Positions 12,032 to 24,048 of a stretch of 64,000 nt of DNA are shown piece by piece; the first letter of the stretch is position 1; each line of letters starts with the position of its first letter. The stretch is from Zoroaster sp. YZ-2022 (lineage: Eukaryota; Echinodermata; Asteroidea; Forcipulatida; Zoroasteridae), in the NCBI GenBank assembly GCA_029582265.1, contig CM055822.1, positions 4,709,057 to 4,773,056 of the forward strand, in the 5' to 3' direction. The notes beneath the pieces were generated by a model that saw only the letters and a list, made by a program, of their open reading frames with translations, had not been told where the DNA came from and made no database searches. The translations under genes and the position numbers were made by a program.

Positions 12032-12729
12032 TCCGAGTTGAGCTATACGTTATGCTATGGTCCCAATATGAATATTTCGATCTTTCTGTCGAAATATATT
12101 TCGATTCTTGGTTTTTTTTTGTTATTTTTAATAATTTCGTCAAAATCTCGTATAAATATAGACAAATATCTTATTTCCGTGAGAATTTGTTTTGGGGTTA
12201 TTTTCTCGATACCTTCGATTCATTTTCGATTTTATTTCGACGACTTTCGACTGTTTAGATCATTTCGACTGGCATTTCAACAAATTTCGACTGTTTATAC
12301 TGTTTAGATTGAGTTCGAATTTTTCGATTAATTTTCGATTTAAAAAAATTGGACAAATGTTTCGATTTATTTCGACTGTTACGATTGTTTAGACTATTTA
12401 GACAGTTTAGATTTATTTCGACTGTTTTTCGAACTTTTAGACTGTTAAGACTATTTTTTATTTCATTTCTCGACAGTTTCGATAAAATGTCGACAAAATT
12501 TCGATAAATTTGACTCTAGAAACTTCATCGAAAAAATATTGGTCCAGGTTTAATAATGTTCGATTAATGATTTTTTTCGACAAATCTCGACAAATATCGA
12601 CAGTTTCGATTTTTTTTAGACTCTTTTGACTATTTCCTGATTTTTCTCGAAATTTTTTGTAAAATCAAAATCTTGACGAAACACGATCGAGAGAGTCGAG
12701 TCTTCAGACCATAGCATAAGCAACTCGGG
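12032..12729. mobile_element. inverted-repeat-bounded element with TTCGAC-rich core, copy 1
   Basis: The left end reads CCGAGTTG then ATGCTATGGTCCCA; the right end reads GACCATAGCATAAG then CAACTCGGG, its inverted complement. The core is made of degenerate TTTCGACTGTTTAGAC-like units in which TCGA recurs every few bases. Landmarks shared with copy 2 in the same order are TCGATCTTTCTGTC, CTCGTATAAATAT, TTGGTCCAGGT and CTTGACGAAACACGATC. No coding frame of note. This looks like a MITE or foldback element whose interior expanded from a short TCGA-containing repeat. I do not recognise the family. Confidence 0.7.
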
Positions 12730-13453
12730 TTGAGCTTTCATGCTAATGCTGGTCCCACAGGAATATATTCGATCTTTCTGTCAGAGACATTTCGATTTCG
12801 GTCCTATTTGCTTTCTTTGTTATTTTAATAATACCCTCGTCTAAAATCTCGTATAAATATCGACAAAATATCTGTTTTCCGATGAGGAAATTTATATTTT
12901 GTATTTTCTCGACAATTTCGATCTATTTTCGATTTTTATTTCGACGACTTTCCGACTGTTTAGATAATTTCGACTGGCATTTCGACAAAAATTCGACTGT
13001 TTAGACTGTTTAGATTGATTTCGATTTTTTTCGAATAATTTTCCGATTGTTTACAATTTTTTTTACAAATGTTCCGATTTATTTCGACTGTAACGATTGT
13101 TTGAGATTATTTAGAGAGTTCAGATTTATTTCCCGGACTGGTTTTCCGAACTTTTAGACTGTAAAGACTATTTCGATTTTCGATTTTCGTGTTTCGATAA
13201 AATGTCGACAAAATTTCGATAAATTTGATTTGAAAACTTTATCGAAAAATATTGGTCCAGGTCTAACAATTTTCGATTAATGATTTTTTTTTCGACAAAT
13301 CTCTACAAATCTCGACAAATATTAACAGTTTTCGATTTTTTTTAGACTCTCTTAGACTATTTCGACTTTTTCTCGAAAAATTTTGTAAAAAATCCTAAAT
13401 CTTGACGAAACACGATCTAGAGGGAGTTTGAAATCTCTGTGGGACCATAGCAT
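12730..13453. mobile_element. same element, copy 2, head to tail with copy 1
   Basis: It starts in the shared TTGAGCT and ATGCTAATGCTGGTCCCAC sequence and ends CTGTGGGACCATAGCAT at 13453. All landmarks of copy 1 appear in order with about 10-15 percent divergence by eye and several small insertions. The outer CAACTCGG motif is shared between the two copies, consistent with tandem duplication or insertion of one copy into the end of the other. Confidence 0.7.
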
Positions 13454-13910
13454 TATGGAGAAAACCCGTAATGCACATTGTTTATCCACTATGAACACTG
13501 AATGATTTCAGGCCTATAATGCGAGTTACCACTCTGCTGATCACTCTGTGATCACACTATGAACTACTCTGTGATTATCAGTGTTTTAAAGGAGTCCCTA
13601 TTGCCTACTCTGATCACATTATGAACACATCGTGAATATCTAACCTATATATAAAATCTACTCTGTCTTTGTCACATGAAGATTCTGAGTTCTTGCATAC
13701 ACATTTTGTCGTCATGTTTGCTCTCTTTTACAGTATTTACAAATTTCACATATCCACTGTAGTTTGTTACACAGAATGTGCTACAGTACTATTGTAAGGA
13801 ACATTGTACTTCTAGTGTAATTGTTGTCAAACTGCAGCAAATTCTACAATATTTCTCACTGGACTTGTCTGTATGGGTGACACTGTGGGGACACTATGAT
13901 ATATAATATC
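13454..13910. repeat. degenerate short repeat, ACTCTGTGATCAC type
   Basis: From 13525 to 13640 the motifs CTCTGTGATCACAC, ACTCTGATCACATTATGAAC and similar recur. The same vocabulary fills 48180-48440. A perfect-looking palindrome CTATGATATATAATATCATAG-like hairpin lies at 13893-13913. No gene. Confidence 0.55.
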
Positions 13911-14976
13911 ATAGGAAAGACCTAGATGTGTCTTTAAAGGTCCTGGGGGAAAAACAATTTCCATGACGGTACAGACTGCCACAGACAGGACTAGGCCCAT
14001 ATAAATTAATTTGAAAACATACATTAACTCCTTTGAAGAATGGATCAACTTCAACTTCTGGCCATTGGATCACAAAGTTAAACGGACTGCGACACATCTC
14101 GTAGCAGTAACACAAATGGCTGTTTGTGTGACACATTTATGACAAGAGTTCATTAACCCAATCTGTAGTGAAAGGGAGAGGGAACTTTATTTAAAAGTGT
14201 GAAGGTTTAATACTTGTGTCTAGTTATGATATGATGGAGTTGTATGCAATGACATGTACAATTTTTGCTAAATAAGATACATGTATGTTCAATATATACC
14301 GATGTATATATGTTGGTGTGGTCCACTTTAGGTTTTTCTAGAAATTGAAATTCCTAAATTGTTATTCATAATTATGGTTCTGCTAATAAAAACTCAAGCT
14401 TAGATGGTGATAATACATGCCCAGACTTCACAAGGCCTGTAAAATGATGTAATAATTAATCACTTATTCAATGTAAAAAAGAAACAAACATTTTAAGCAT
14501 TCTCAATTGAATGACAACAATACATCTTGTACAGATTTGATGCACCATACGCCTGTGTACTTCTCTGAAATGATTTGCATGCTACTGGGTTTGTCACCAG
14601 ATTCCCAGCATGCACCTTTAAATGACAACAGGTTAATAGTCATGTCCTTACCAGTCAATAAATGACTTGGTAGCATCCTATAATGACTATAGAGGTTTTT
14701 TGCCCTTCACCTGCTTACCTCTGACGGGGAATACAAATGAGCAAGCTTGGCACTCATCCTCACTGCAAACCGTCTGGACAATCTGTGGACAATACAATTG
14801 AATAAGAAATATTTTGTGTAATTTATTATCATATCCTTACCGGTCAATAAATGACTTTGGTATATAGTAAGTACGGGATCAACGTTGATCTGAAATACAA
14901 ACGTACCGGTATCATGTAAAACAATATTAGCCAAAGAGGGATGAAGAATAATGGATCATGCTAACAAAACACATTA
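13911..14976 (-). repeat. dispersed gene-like repeat (family E), long copy
   Basis: Two blocks match 51858-52165 in inverted orientation. Block 13911-14120 reads on the minus strand HLCYCYEMC and FNFVIQWPEVEVDPFFKG, and block 14880-14976 carries TTGTATTTCAG followed by ATCAACGTTGATCC. Between them sit exon-like pieces: INVDPVLTIYQSHLLT (14828-14892) with a CAG acceptor and a CCG|GTAAGG donor, and IVQTVCSEDECQACSFVFPV (about 14727-14790) with a CAG acceptor and a GTAAGC donor. Their phases do not join directly. A second, poorer copy of the CATTTATTGACYGGTAAGG donor region lies at 14641-14690. This could be part of a duplicated cysteine-containing gene or of a repeat that carries exons. Function unknown. 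Confidence 0.45.
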
Positions 14977-15900
14977 GTCAGAAACCCTCAGAGTCATGTT
15001 ATATCACGATGATGGTATTTCATACTGGATAGCTTGGTTTCGGTCGCCGCACAAGTCGCCCTCAGACCTGTGTGTCAGCATTTTAGAAATACTTTCTTTT
15101 AAAAATGTTTTAGCTCTTGTTGACATAACCGGACGCATGTACACAACATTACTGAATCGCATAAAGAAATCAACTTACCTGTAATTTTGTACATTGTCAG
15201 GTCTGAAAATAAAACACACAAACAAAACACAAATCACTGATAAACTTTTGCTAGACTAGTTGGTTTGAACAACATTTAAAATGTACACTGCATAATGCAA
15301 ATACTTCAAAATTGGATAAGTTTTAAAGATGTATCGCCTATGTTTTGGTTATTTTAACAGATTTTGTTTTGTTCATCAGAACATTGTTATTTTACTTTAT
15401 GAAGTGAATGCTGTAAAATGACAAGATTCTCAAAATTAACGAGTAAATAAGGTATTGACAAAATATATGACGGGTTCGACAGGTTCTTGTCATCAATTAA
15501 TTTTTAACTTTTTGTTACTGTTAAACAAAATTTCAGAAATATCTCATTCGAAGTATCTGTCAGCATTCAGAGCTCATAGTCAGGTTATATACATCATGTA
15601 ACCACAATTACCTTTACCAACTCAATTAGTGAAATGAAAATTGTAAAACATAATTTATTGTTTTATAATCTCACACCATTTTTTGTTAAATCTTCACAGT
15701 CTTGTTTTTGTAGTTTGTCCATGTTTTCCATTTATATGTTCCTAGAAAATATAAACAACCAAAAACAGTATAAATTTGTGAACACCAACTATATAATTTA
15801 CGAACAAACTGAATCCAAGTGGAAAATTCACCCTATTGTCATCCCACGTCTCTGCCCAGCAATTTCAACATACGTACAGGGTCTCCGATTGGCTATAGGT
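14977..15900. other. non-coding
   Basis: No supported gene. A possible microexon near 15190-15215 on the minus strand (CAG acceptor and GTAAGT donor) may belong with the exon-like pieces at 14.7-14.9 kb but cannot be confirmed. Confidence 0.3.
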
Positions 15901-16253
15901 CTAATTTAATTTAATTTAATTTAATTTAATTTAATGTGACTTATATAGCGCACGTATCCACCAACTGGGCGGTGCCCACAAGTGCACACACACCCATACT
16001 CATATGCCCATAAACCTCATCATCTCAGCTCTGGGGAGTATACAGCTCAATTGCTGCCACATATCGCATATAGGGCTAATCAACCAACTCTGCTCCTCAC
16101 AGGTACACCCATTTAACCCTGTGAGAGAAGCAATTATGGTCAAGGTTCCTGCTCATGATTACCGCGTCGGCGGCTGGGATTCGAACCCACATTCTACCGG
16201 TTAACACCAGAACTTGAGTCCGGTAAGCTAAACCGCTCGGCCACGACACTCCA
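15901..16253 (-). mobile_element. tRNA-derived SINE with (TTAAA)n tail
   Basis: On the minus strand it starts GTGGCCGAGCGGTTTAGC (A-box of a tRNA-Leu/Ser-like head), then ACTCAAGTTCTGGTGTTA and a B-box GGTTCGAATCCC. The body has CATAATTGCTTCTC and GGTTAAATGGGT, and the 3' region CCACCAACTGGGCGG/CGCGCTATATAA type sequence. The tail is a pure pentanucleotide run (TTTAA on plus, 15901-15935). RNA polymerase III internal promoter boxes are visible; it has no ORF. Confidence 0.85.
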
Positions 16254-17055
16254 GATATGGCTGATTCAAATAACCAAATTGTTGCAGCATTGAATAAAAC
16301 TTATTTGGCTGATGGTAGTATATCACTCAACATTATCCATTTCGAATTTAGTGCAATTTAGGAAACAGTGCTTAAATCAACTCGTACGTGCTTAAGTTGT
16401 TGAGGATCCCCTGCGCTTGTGTCCTGAGCAAGACACTTGAAACCATAATTGCTTGTCCTTGGGATGGACATACCATAGGTCTAATTAAAGCGCCCTAATT
16501 TTTAAGTTTCCTCAGGCTTGGACCGCAGTCCTTCAATTTTTCAGGATCCTTGGTTTCACTACCAGAAATAATAATAACATATGGGGAGAAGATGGAGGAA
16601 GGAAACAGTCTATTTTCCTTCCCATGTATACTAGTTAAAGGTAGAAAATTTAGATAATCCATAATCCATGTACTCAGTCAGATGTATGTCCAAATGACAC
16701 TGTTACAGAAAGAGTAGTCTAAACAATTTTTATTCAGAGGAGATGCCAATGAAACAACCTTTCTTTTGATATGTTTTATGGGCACGACATGTTAAATCTC
16801 ATTCACCTGAATTTTACAAAATTCGGTATTGTGGAGATCAATAAATGACATATACGTAACTGTAAAACAAGTAATATGTATTATAGACTTATATACATGC
16901 ATAATTTAAATAAACTATTGTTGCTTGCTATGTAATGGCCCGGTATTAGTAAGCACACTCCCATGTGATATGGGTTATCATGGGTGGATTAATAGGTCAA
17001 AGGGTTGAAGTTGTAGCATACCTCCTCCACCCCTCTTTTGAACGTTAATTTACTT
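16254..17055. other. non-coding, with SINE body fragment at 16404-16475
   Basis: GCTTGTGTCCTGAGCAAGAC followed by ACCATAATTGCTTGTCC and GGATGGACATACC matches the body of the first half of the composite SINE at 37227. The head and tail are missing. The remainder shows nothing supportable. Confidence 0.55.
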
Positions 17056-17384
17056 ATGCCTTTTTTTGGGCAGTGCGCCCCACTTGTTTGCTATCCATTC
17101 CCTCATTATTAGCATATTCTGCTGTGTTTGCGTGGTACATGGCCTGGCGGTAAATCTCACCTCATCTAACCTTAATGTGCCTGATGAGTAAAGCCATTCG
17201 TTGGGTGGCATCCCTGGGGACTGATGATGTGATGTCGATATACCTTTCGCTGGCGGCAACTCTCACTTCTTCCATACTCAACGATGACCATGGTTGATGG
17301 AATGTTGTATTTATTCTTCCTTGGAGACTGGCAAGTATGTTTTCTGGACATTGAAAATTCAAGGGAATTACATCTTAGGCCCAA
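17056..17384 (-). pseudogene. unidentified protein-coding remnant
   Basis: One minus-strand frame reads LNFQCPENILASLQGRINTT, then SSLSMEEVRVAASERYIDIT, SVPRDATQRMALLIRHIK, a TGA, and continues in the same frame as GEIYRQAMYHANTAEYANNE and GMDSKQVGRTAQKKA before a TAA. The same frame also extends upstream to 17851 through one TAA, but that part is lower quality and includes a poly-lysine run. The amino-acid composition looks coding, yet two in-frame stops break it. I do not recognise the family. A GT-AG intron that removes the stop is possible but unproven. Confidence 0.4.
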
Positions 17385-18949
17385 GAAATGTCTCTCTTGG
17401 TTTCATCATAGGTTGGTTCCAAATCTGTGCGGTGATGCATATTTTTTCTGTTGCAATCTTTTCTTTTTTTTTTTTCTTTTTTTTGCCAATCAGTGAAATA
17501 CGTGATACGCACATTGCGTACACGGTTATTGAACCAAACAAATTTCCCATACACAACGTATGGTGGCTGAGAGAGGCTGCACAAATCAGGAAAAATGTTC
17601 ATACCCATGCGAAAAACTGGTTTAAATATATAGTGTTGCAGAATTCCAATCAATTCATAAAAGAAACTATGACGCATAGGTCTGAGGCAACGCGGTAAGA
17701 CCAGAAACCAGGAGACCAGAAACCAGAGACGTTGTTTTGGGGCCCAGGTGAGACTATATTGTAGATATACACATCTGTAGTGTGCTTTCAGGAGAGGGGT
17801 GTAAACCAGCACAGCGGTGACACCCAACTTCAAAGGGTATAAGAAATACATTGTATTTTTCTAAGAATTGTCAAGCACGTTGTAAAATTCCCCAAGCACT
17901 TTCAGCATCATTGATATCTGGTTAAACCATTAAACATGGAAAATCTTAATTTAAAAGTTCAATTACATTGAGTTACAAAGACTTGCAAAGTATAGACCAG
18001 CAATAACTTTTTAGTCGGAAACGCACATGGCAACCCAGAACACAATGCCCCTAGAAAGACTATTATGCATGCGAGTGGCAAAGCCACAAGCACCTTTTTA
18101 CCACTCTGTTCAGAGGATGCTACTATAATTTAATTAATAAACTCCGCCAAAATTAGTAATTTATATATGCAAATTTATTTAATGTTGTGCTTGTTCATAT
18201 TTAAATTATAAGTGATATCATAAGTTAGTTACCTAATACATTATGTGTAACATTTTCACTAATTCGGTATAGAAATATAAAGAAAAATGTAAGACCACAG
18301 AATGACTGGTAAAGACCCTTGGGTACAGACTTATACATGTACATGTACATGTATGTATATCTGGTTGCTTAGACCCCTTTCATTTGTAATACAGTATGCA
18401 AAAGGATCATTAGTTTAAAACAGGTGCTTTTTCAATGATAAAACAATTACAACCGATCTGTTCAAGGAGATACAGTTGGTATCCAGGGGCAAGAATTAAT
18501 ACTATAAAGATTATTAAAATGGTAATCATTAAAACATGCTAGGCAACAGTATCTCTGACCTATTTTTTCGGCCAATTACATAGATCTAAGGAGGAGTCAC
18601 CTCTAGACAGAAATGAGGGATGATGGTACAAAAGTTCAAGTAGTGGTACAAAACAATAGTGGAAAATTCCAGTAGTGAATACCTGGTTCATATGTGTGCA
18701 CCCTCCCATACAATTTTCTTATTCCACCACACACCAAAGATATTATGCCTCCTGCCATAATTTGTATAAAAGATATTAATAAATTAAATTAGGTACAAAA
18801 GATGCACCACTCAGGTGTGAAATTAAAACCAAAATTAAAACACTGAAAATTGCTTCCAAAAAGTCCACACAATAATGGGAACAACAGAAGGGAACAATAG
18901 AGGACTCGGTCATCTTTAAAGCAAAACAAAATTAGTACGTACTTATTAT
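17385..18949. other. non-coding, no supported gene
   Basis: Includes a T run at 17467-17485 and TACATG repeats near 18335-18355. The open frames at 17294-17851 on both strands overlap each other and lack domains. Confidence 0.35.
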
Positions 18950-21236
18950 TCTTGTTAGGTGTTCAGTGAAAGCGCAACACAGAGTTTTGAAGGAAAAAAA
19001 GAAAGAACATTTTTATATATTTTTTACTTTTCTCCATGAAACTAATCAAGCAAAAGTTCATAAACCTCAAACTTAACAAATATTTATACCTTATCATGTA
19101 GTTGTATCTAAAGTCGTGACGTCGCTGTTATGTCATCAGATATCGAATTACATTAAATCAAAGTTTAATATTTAAAAAATTATATCTCATGAACCACAAA
19201 AGTATTTTCACAATCTTTGCATCATCTTACAGATCTTGAATTATGCGACATTTTGTACACAGACATGTCTCATCTGACCTCCACTGGTTAAAAAACAGGA
19301 AGTTTAAGGAACAAATATTTGGCAAGTATTATAGGGTCTGTAGCCAAAATGACAGGTTATTTGACATATGACTGATGACATCATCAGTAGGTTTAGAAAA
19401 ATAATGATTTTCATCTCAAAACCACAAACAGTATTTACCCAAACTTAGAGTATTACACAATAAAATAAAAAATACATTTGTTAAGTTAATGCATTCATAG
19501 AGCTGAAACAGAAGTTATGGTCAAAAAAGGTAAATTTAGATACCATTTCAAGTTGCAATAATACTGTGTTGTACACTATCAGTTATTTTAATTTCATTAA
19601 AATTTATTACTGTTGAAATGATACTAACATGAGAAATTTCATTTTTGTGAAATTTAATGTACAAGTTATGCCCACTTCTTCTGAAACAATATGTAGCACG
19701 GCGATACATTCAATACACAACGTCTACACAGTACGAAAACGTACTAAAAACATTGAACACTGGACATCGCGCACAGACAAGCCTTCACGTATTTCTCGTA
19801 GAGAGCACATGGCTGTAGCCTTAAGTCGTCGCACTACCTAAAGTGAACTGTATCTATAGGTGTAGACTTTGCTGAAGTTGTGAACCTCCATGAAGAGAAA
19901 CCATAGTTGCAATGTTCAGACTAACTTATAACATCACAAAATAGTTTAAACCGACATGAAGGTAAATATATTTATCAATGCCATTATGAAGTTAGGATGT
20001 CATGATGATGTCAGATATCCACCATCAAAACATGTTTAATATTTTAAAATCATATCTCATGACACAACAGATAAATTATTAATAACTTCGCATCATCCAC
20101 AGACCTTGAATTATGTGATATCATACAAAGACATGACCCCATTTTGACCTTTTCTTCTGGTTGAAATGTTCAACAAACAAGATATACTGAAACACTATTA
20201 TAGGGTCTGCTGCTAATGTGATAGAAAAAATTTGAATATGACTCATGAGAATAAAGTGACTATGACATCTTATTGTTTTCAAAAATATGTTTGATGACAT
20301 CATCACAGATCATCAGGAGCGCCCTGTAGCGGCAGTTTAACCAGTTCGCTGGATGCCGTGTATAGCGGACCGGAGAGCGTCTAAACACGCATTCGATTTT
20401 GTGTGTGTCACCGGAGATTCCGGTCAACACGCTGGCTACCATGGCGTGCCGTCGTGGCGGCTGACGTAGCACACGCAATCGCGCTGGAGTCCATGGGGTC
20501 ATGGTTCGTGGCCCCGACAAATGCACTGCAATACTGAACGAGTTCACTCTTTTTGTTGATTTTTTGCCTAATCCCTTTATCCAAGACCTGTCTTTGACGT
20601 ACCAGCCAAGCATTTGTAAAGACGGATTTATATCTATTGTTTACGAGGCATTGATCTCTCTCCAGGTATGCTGTCTTTTTCGACCGGGCGCTGGTTTCAT
20701 TAGGCCGTTGCATCGAGCTTGCCAACAGCTCATAATTGTGCTGAACAACACAACCGTAATTAAAAACTAGCCATTTAATTCTCAATGTCAATGAGAAGGT
20801 GTTTATTTGGTTGTCCGGAACTTAGTTCATTGACAAATTTTTTTAATGGCTGAAATTTTTTCAGATTTTCACTGAAAATAAACCGCACGAAATCGGAAAA
20901 ACAAATATTCCTGGACGTCAACTGGTTAAAAGGGAATAATCTACAGAAATTGAACCAAACCAGGTACTAATGTTATTCTTTCATGATCATCAGAAAGTTT
21001 TATTGTGTCATATATATGACTTTAACCACCTGATCTGACCTTTACTTCTGGTCCGAAACAGGAAGTTCAAATTCAACCCATTCTAACGCAAAATGATAGG
21101 TCTATTGAATATGCACTGACATTGTTATAATAAATGATGATACACCTTGCAAAATATGATTGACATCGATGATGATTTGATTGAACCGGAAACACATAAA
21201 AATCAGGTGTTTGTTCCAACAAACACTTGAGCTCTA
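18950..21236 (+). mobile_element. composite Helitron-like element (family H), degenerate
   Basis: TTAGGTGTTCAGTG at 18956 resembles the family's 5' AGGTGTTCG motif. Internal blocks at 19100-19320 (GATATCGAATTACATTAAAT, TATCTCATGAACCACAAA), 19980-20175 and 20980-21080 (TGACCTTTACTTCTGG) match the family body. The 3' end at 21203-21236 reads AGGTGTTTGTTCC then AACAAACACTTGAGCTCTAG: a hairpin followed by CTAG. A block at 20290-20790 is GC-richer and unrelated to the repeat, as if captured or inserted. Boundaries of the three body blocks suggest nested or rearranged copies rather than a single clean element. Confidence 0.5.
20294..20791 (-). other. non-repeat block inside the Helitron-like element, possible captured gene fragment
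   Basis: This stretch is richer in CpG than its surroundings and open on the minus strand for 127 codons (20408-20791) and, in another frame, 117 codons (20260-20613). The first reads YLERDQCLVNNRYKSVFTNA and GIRQKINKKSELVQY. No domain is recognised and the two frames overlap, so only one at most can be real. Helitrons are known to capture host fragments, which makes this worth a search. Confidence 0.3.
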
Positions 21237-23991
21237 GGTATAATTTTAAATTTGTTTTGGTATTGTTCTTTATTGGTGCACTGTTCACAAAAAATAATAA
21301 AATGACAGAATTCTGAAATTAGAGCCTGTATTTAAATGAATACCACCCATGAAACTTTGTTTGTGTGTTTATTGGGGTCTGGTGCCGGCCAACTTTGACT
21401 ATAAACCGTACTATGAAGGTTCATGTTATCAAGAACAATTCCTAACTATAACAAGTATGTATGAAGACACATGTATGAAGATATAGGTTCATCTCTGTAA
21501 AAATATAACAATAATAATAAATGTAAAATTACAAAATTAGAGTAACAGTGTTTATATGTATGCCTATGATCCGATGCAAACATTTTTTCTTTAATAATAA
21601 ACTAGTGGAACATAATCTCAACACTCCAAACTTTCATTACCTTTCATGCTGTCTTTATCTAATTTTCACCCATTTTGACCCAAAATCATCAGAAATGTAC
21701 CTAAATTTTGGAAATCCACAACTTTGTATGCAAAACGTAAGAGTTTTTCTGTCATTTTAACGCAATATTAATACTGCATATCATGAATATGATGGGTTTC
21801 ATCAGGAAAAAAATTATTGTGCTAGAAAATCCATCTTTATCCACCATAGTGTCAGCATGAAAAGGATTACAACAATAATAATGTTGATCGTTTCTCCCTG
21901 AGAACTCAAAGACTTGAAAGAGTTTCATATCTAGACTTTCTAAGTCTTCTTCTCAAACGTGCCCCTATCTCCTATCATGATATAGACAGCCAACAGGCGC
22001 ACCATTCAATGGATTTATTGATTGTTGTGCTGGAAGATCTGAGTCACGCTTTGAGGCTCGTGTGCCAGCTAACAAACCAATGTTGAAGCTCGGGAAAAAA
22101 CATGGCGGTACTTATGAAGTGTGATGTCAGATCTTCAGGTTGTGCGAATGTGCATCAGGAGATTACATAGAAACAGAAATACTTTAACGGGTGAAAACAG
22201 GGTTGAATGGTGGGAACATGCATCATTTTATTCAAATATTGCATGTACGGAGGGGAATGGGTTTAATCGGGAGGACCCAGACAGTATATAACATTAACAA
22301 GAATGGGGCTTGAGGCTAGTAGAGGGAGTCCAGTGTATTGCTATAAGCCTTATCGGAATTGAGCGCGCACGAATTATGGGAGTTGGGTTTTGAAAAAAGT
22401 TGTCAACAAATTAATGCACATGTTTGTGCACAAAGTCAATGGAGGAGAAAGGTGGTCATCGGGAAAATTTGTTTTTACATATTATAGCAAATTATGGAAA
22501 AAATTATTATGAATTAGTTAAATTACATAGAACATTTGTATAACTAAGAAAAAGAATCATTTTTATTCCCAGAAACCACGCAAACGGAGGATTTCAGCCG
22601 ATTTCGAGTGAACGGTTATATTCTAAATTGCTTGTCGCACTGTACTTTTAGACAAACTCGATCAATACTAACGGCCGAGAAGCTCTTTCAGTTCGGTTTT
22701 CGGAACATATTTTCTTTAGATATGTTTTCCTGTCGACAAAAATATATTGTGTATAAATCAGTGATTGTAAAGAAGAAAGCAGTGCTTTGTGTCTTGTGGA
22801 TATTCGATTGTTATTATTTTTGTATAATCTAATTAGCGGTAGGAACAACAATTTACTGGTGTTTCTGACAAAAGCTACAAGTAATACAATATAATATAAT
22901 ATTAATCCCGAGGGATAAATAGGCAAGTCTCATTTCAGAACTGATGGCGACCCGTGTCCCAATTCACGATCAGGAACGCGATGCGGTAATATCAGACGGT
23001 CCCAAAATAATATAATAATAAGATATAACAGTTTCTTGATGAGATACAAATGTAAGAGTCTGTCTCAACTAGCACTTTGTTTGATTTTAATTATTTTTAA
23101 TGGTTTGTTTTTGGGTGGCAGCAATTTGTATTTATTTATTTAGTTAACGTTATTTATTTGTTTATTTAATTCTTTTATGTTTTTAATTTTACGCTCGACC
23201 GACACCCCCAATTTATAATCATAATTTATTGTTGGTTTGACCAAAGCCTGACCATAATGCTTAATTTATTTTTTTTAAATACGATGAAATTATCTGTAAT
23301 TTACCCCATTTTTAGGATAAAAAATGCTTAAAGACTAAAAAGGTTGTCGCACCTGGGATCACAAAAGCAGCTGAATTCCTCCATTTGCGTATTTGGGAAT
23401 CAATTATGTTTAATTATAAAATGTTGTTTATAGTTTAACTGATTTATTTTTTAAAAATTTCCATAATTTTAAATAAATTCTCTATAATTAGGGTTTTCAG
23501 TTCCTAAACCAATATGCTCAATATTTATATCAAATTAAAGGTCTTGATGAAAGAAATAATGGTTTTAAATCAAGAAAATCAGACGAGTAGTTTTGAGGAA
23601 TCTTGTTTTTTAAATCAAGTATACAGCATTCGATGAAGAAGCGCGACCGCTCATACACTGTGTGTACATCCCCATGGCAACAAAACCGTTAATCAGCTCA
23701 CACACACCGTGACACACGCACAGCGTTCGTGCTCATTTCATAAGAGCTGAAAGGGTGTAAAAGTACACCTCCGCTCAAAACCAAAACAAAATTACGGCTC
23801 AAAATCCTACATATGATAGAAAAGAGGTGTAAAATTATTCAGACATCGCTCTTACCTTCAACCCGAAGATTTCACCCTCGAAAAACGGTGTTTACTTTTA
23901 TCTTTTCGTAACTTCGGTTGTAGAGTAGCTGTGAGATCGAGCAAGCATGGGTATGTAAAGGAGCCTTGACTCAATAGGGAAACCGGCAGCC
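21237..23991. other. non-coding with dispersed fragments
   Basis: At 22025-22135 the motifs GCTTTGAGGCTCGT, AAACATGGCGG and GTGATGTCAGATCTTCAG recur in similar order at 25450-25650, so an uncharacterised dispersed repeat is present. The rest is AT-rich (23090-23560 especially) with no supported gene. Confidence 0.35.
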
Positions 23992-24048
23992 ATGTCAATC
24001 ATAATGTACTGGGCGCAGAGACAGTCTGAAGTGATGCCTCAGCAGAGT
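23992..24048 (+). CDS. candidate first coding exon, unknown protein
   Basis: ATG at 23992 opens MSIIMYWAQRQSEVMPQQS and ends at a good donor, AGT|GTAAGT. The upstream 350 bases are GC-richer with CpG, as expected near a promoter. No partner exon was identified downstream, and 19 codons are too few for recognition. It could equally be chance. Confidence 0.2.

Noticed and set aside
17375..17851. 158-codon minus-strand frame as an intact gene
   Set aside because: It includes a poly-lysine run from a homopolymer, overlaps a plus-strand frame of similar length, and shows no recognisable domain or splice support.
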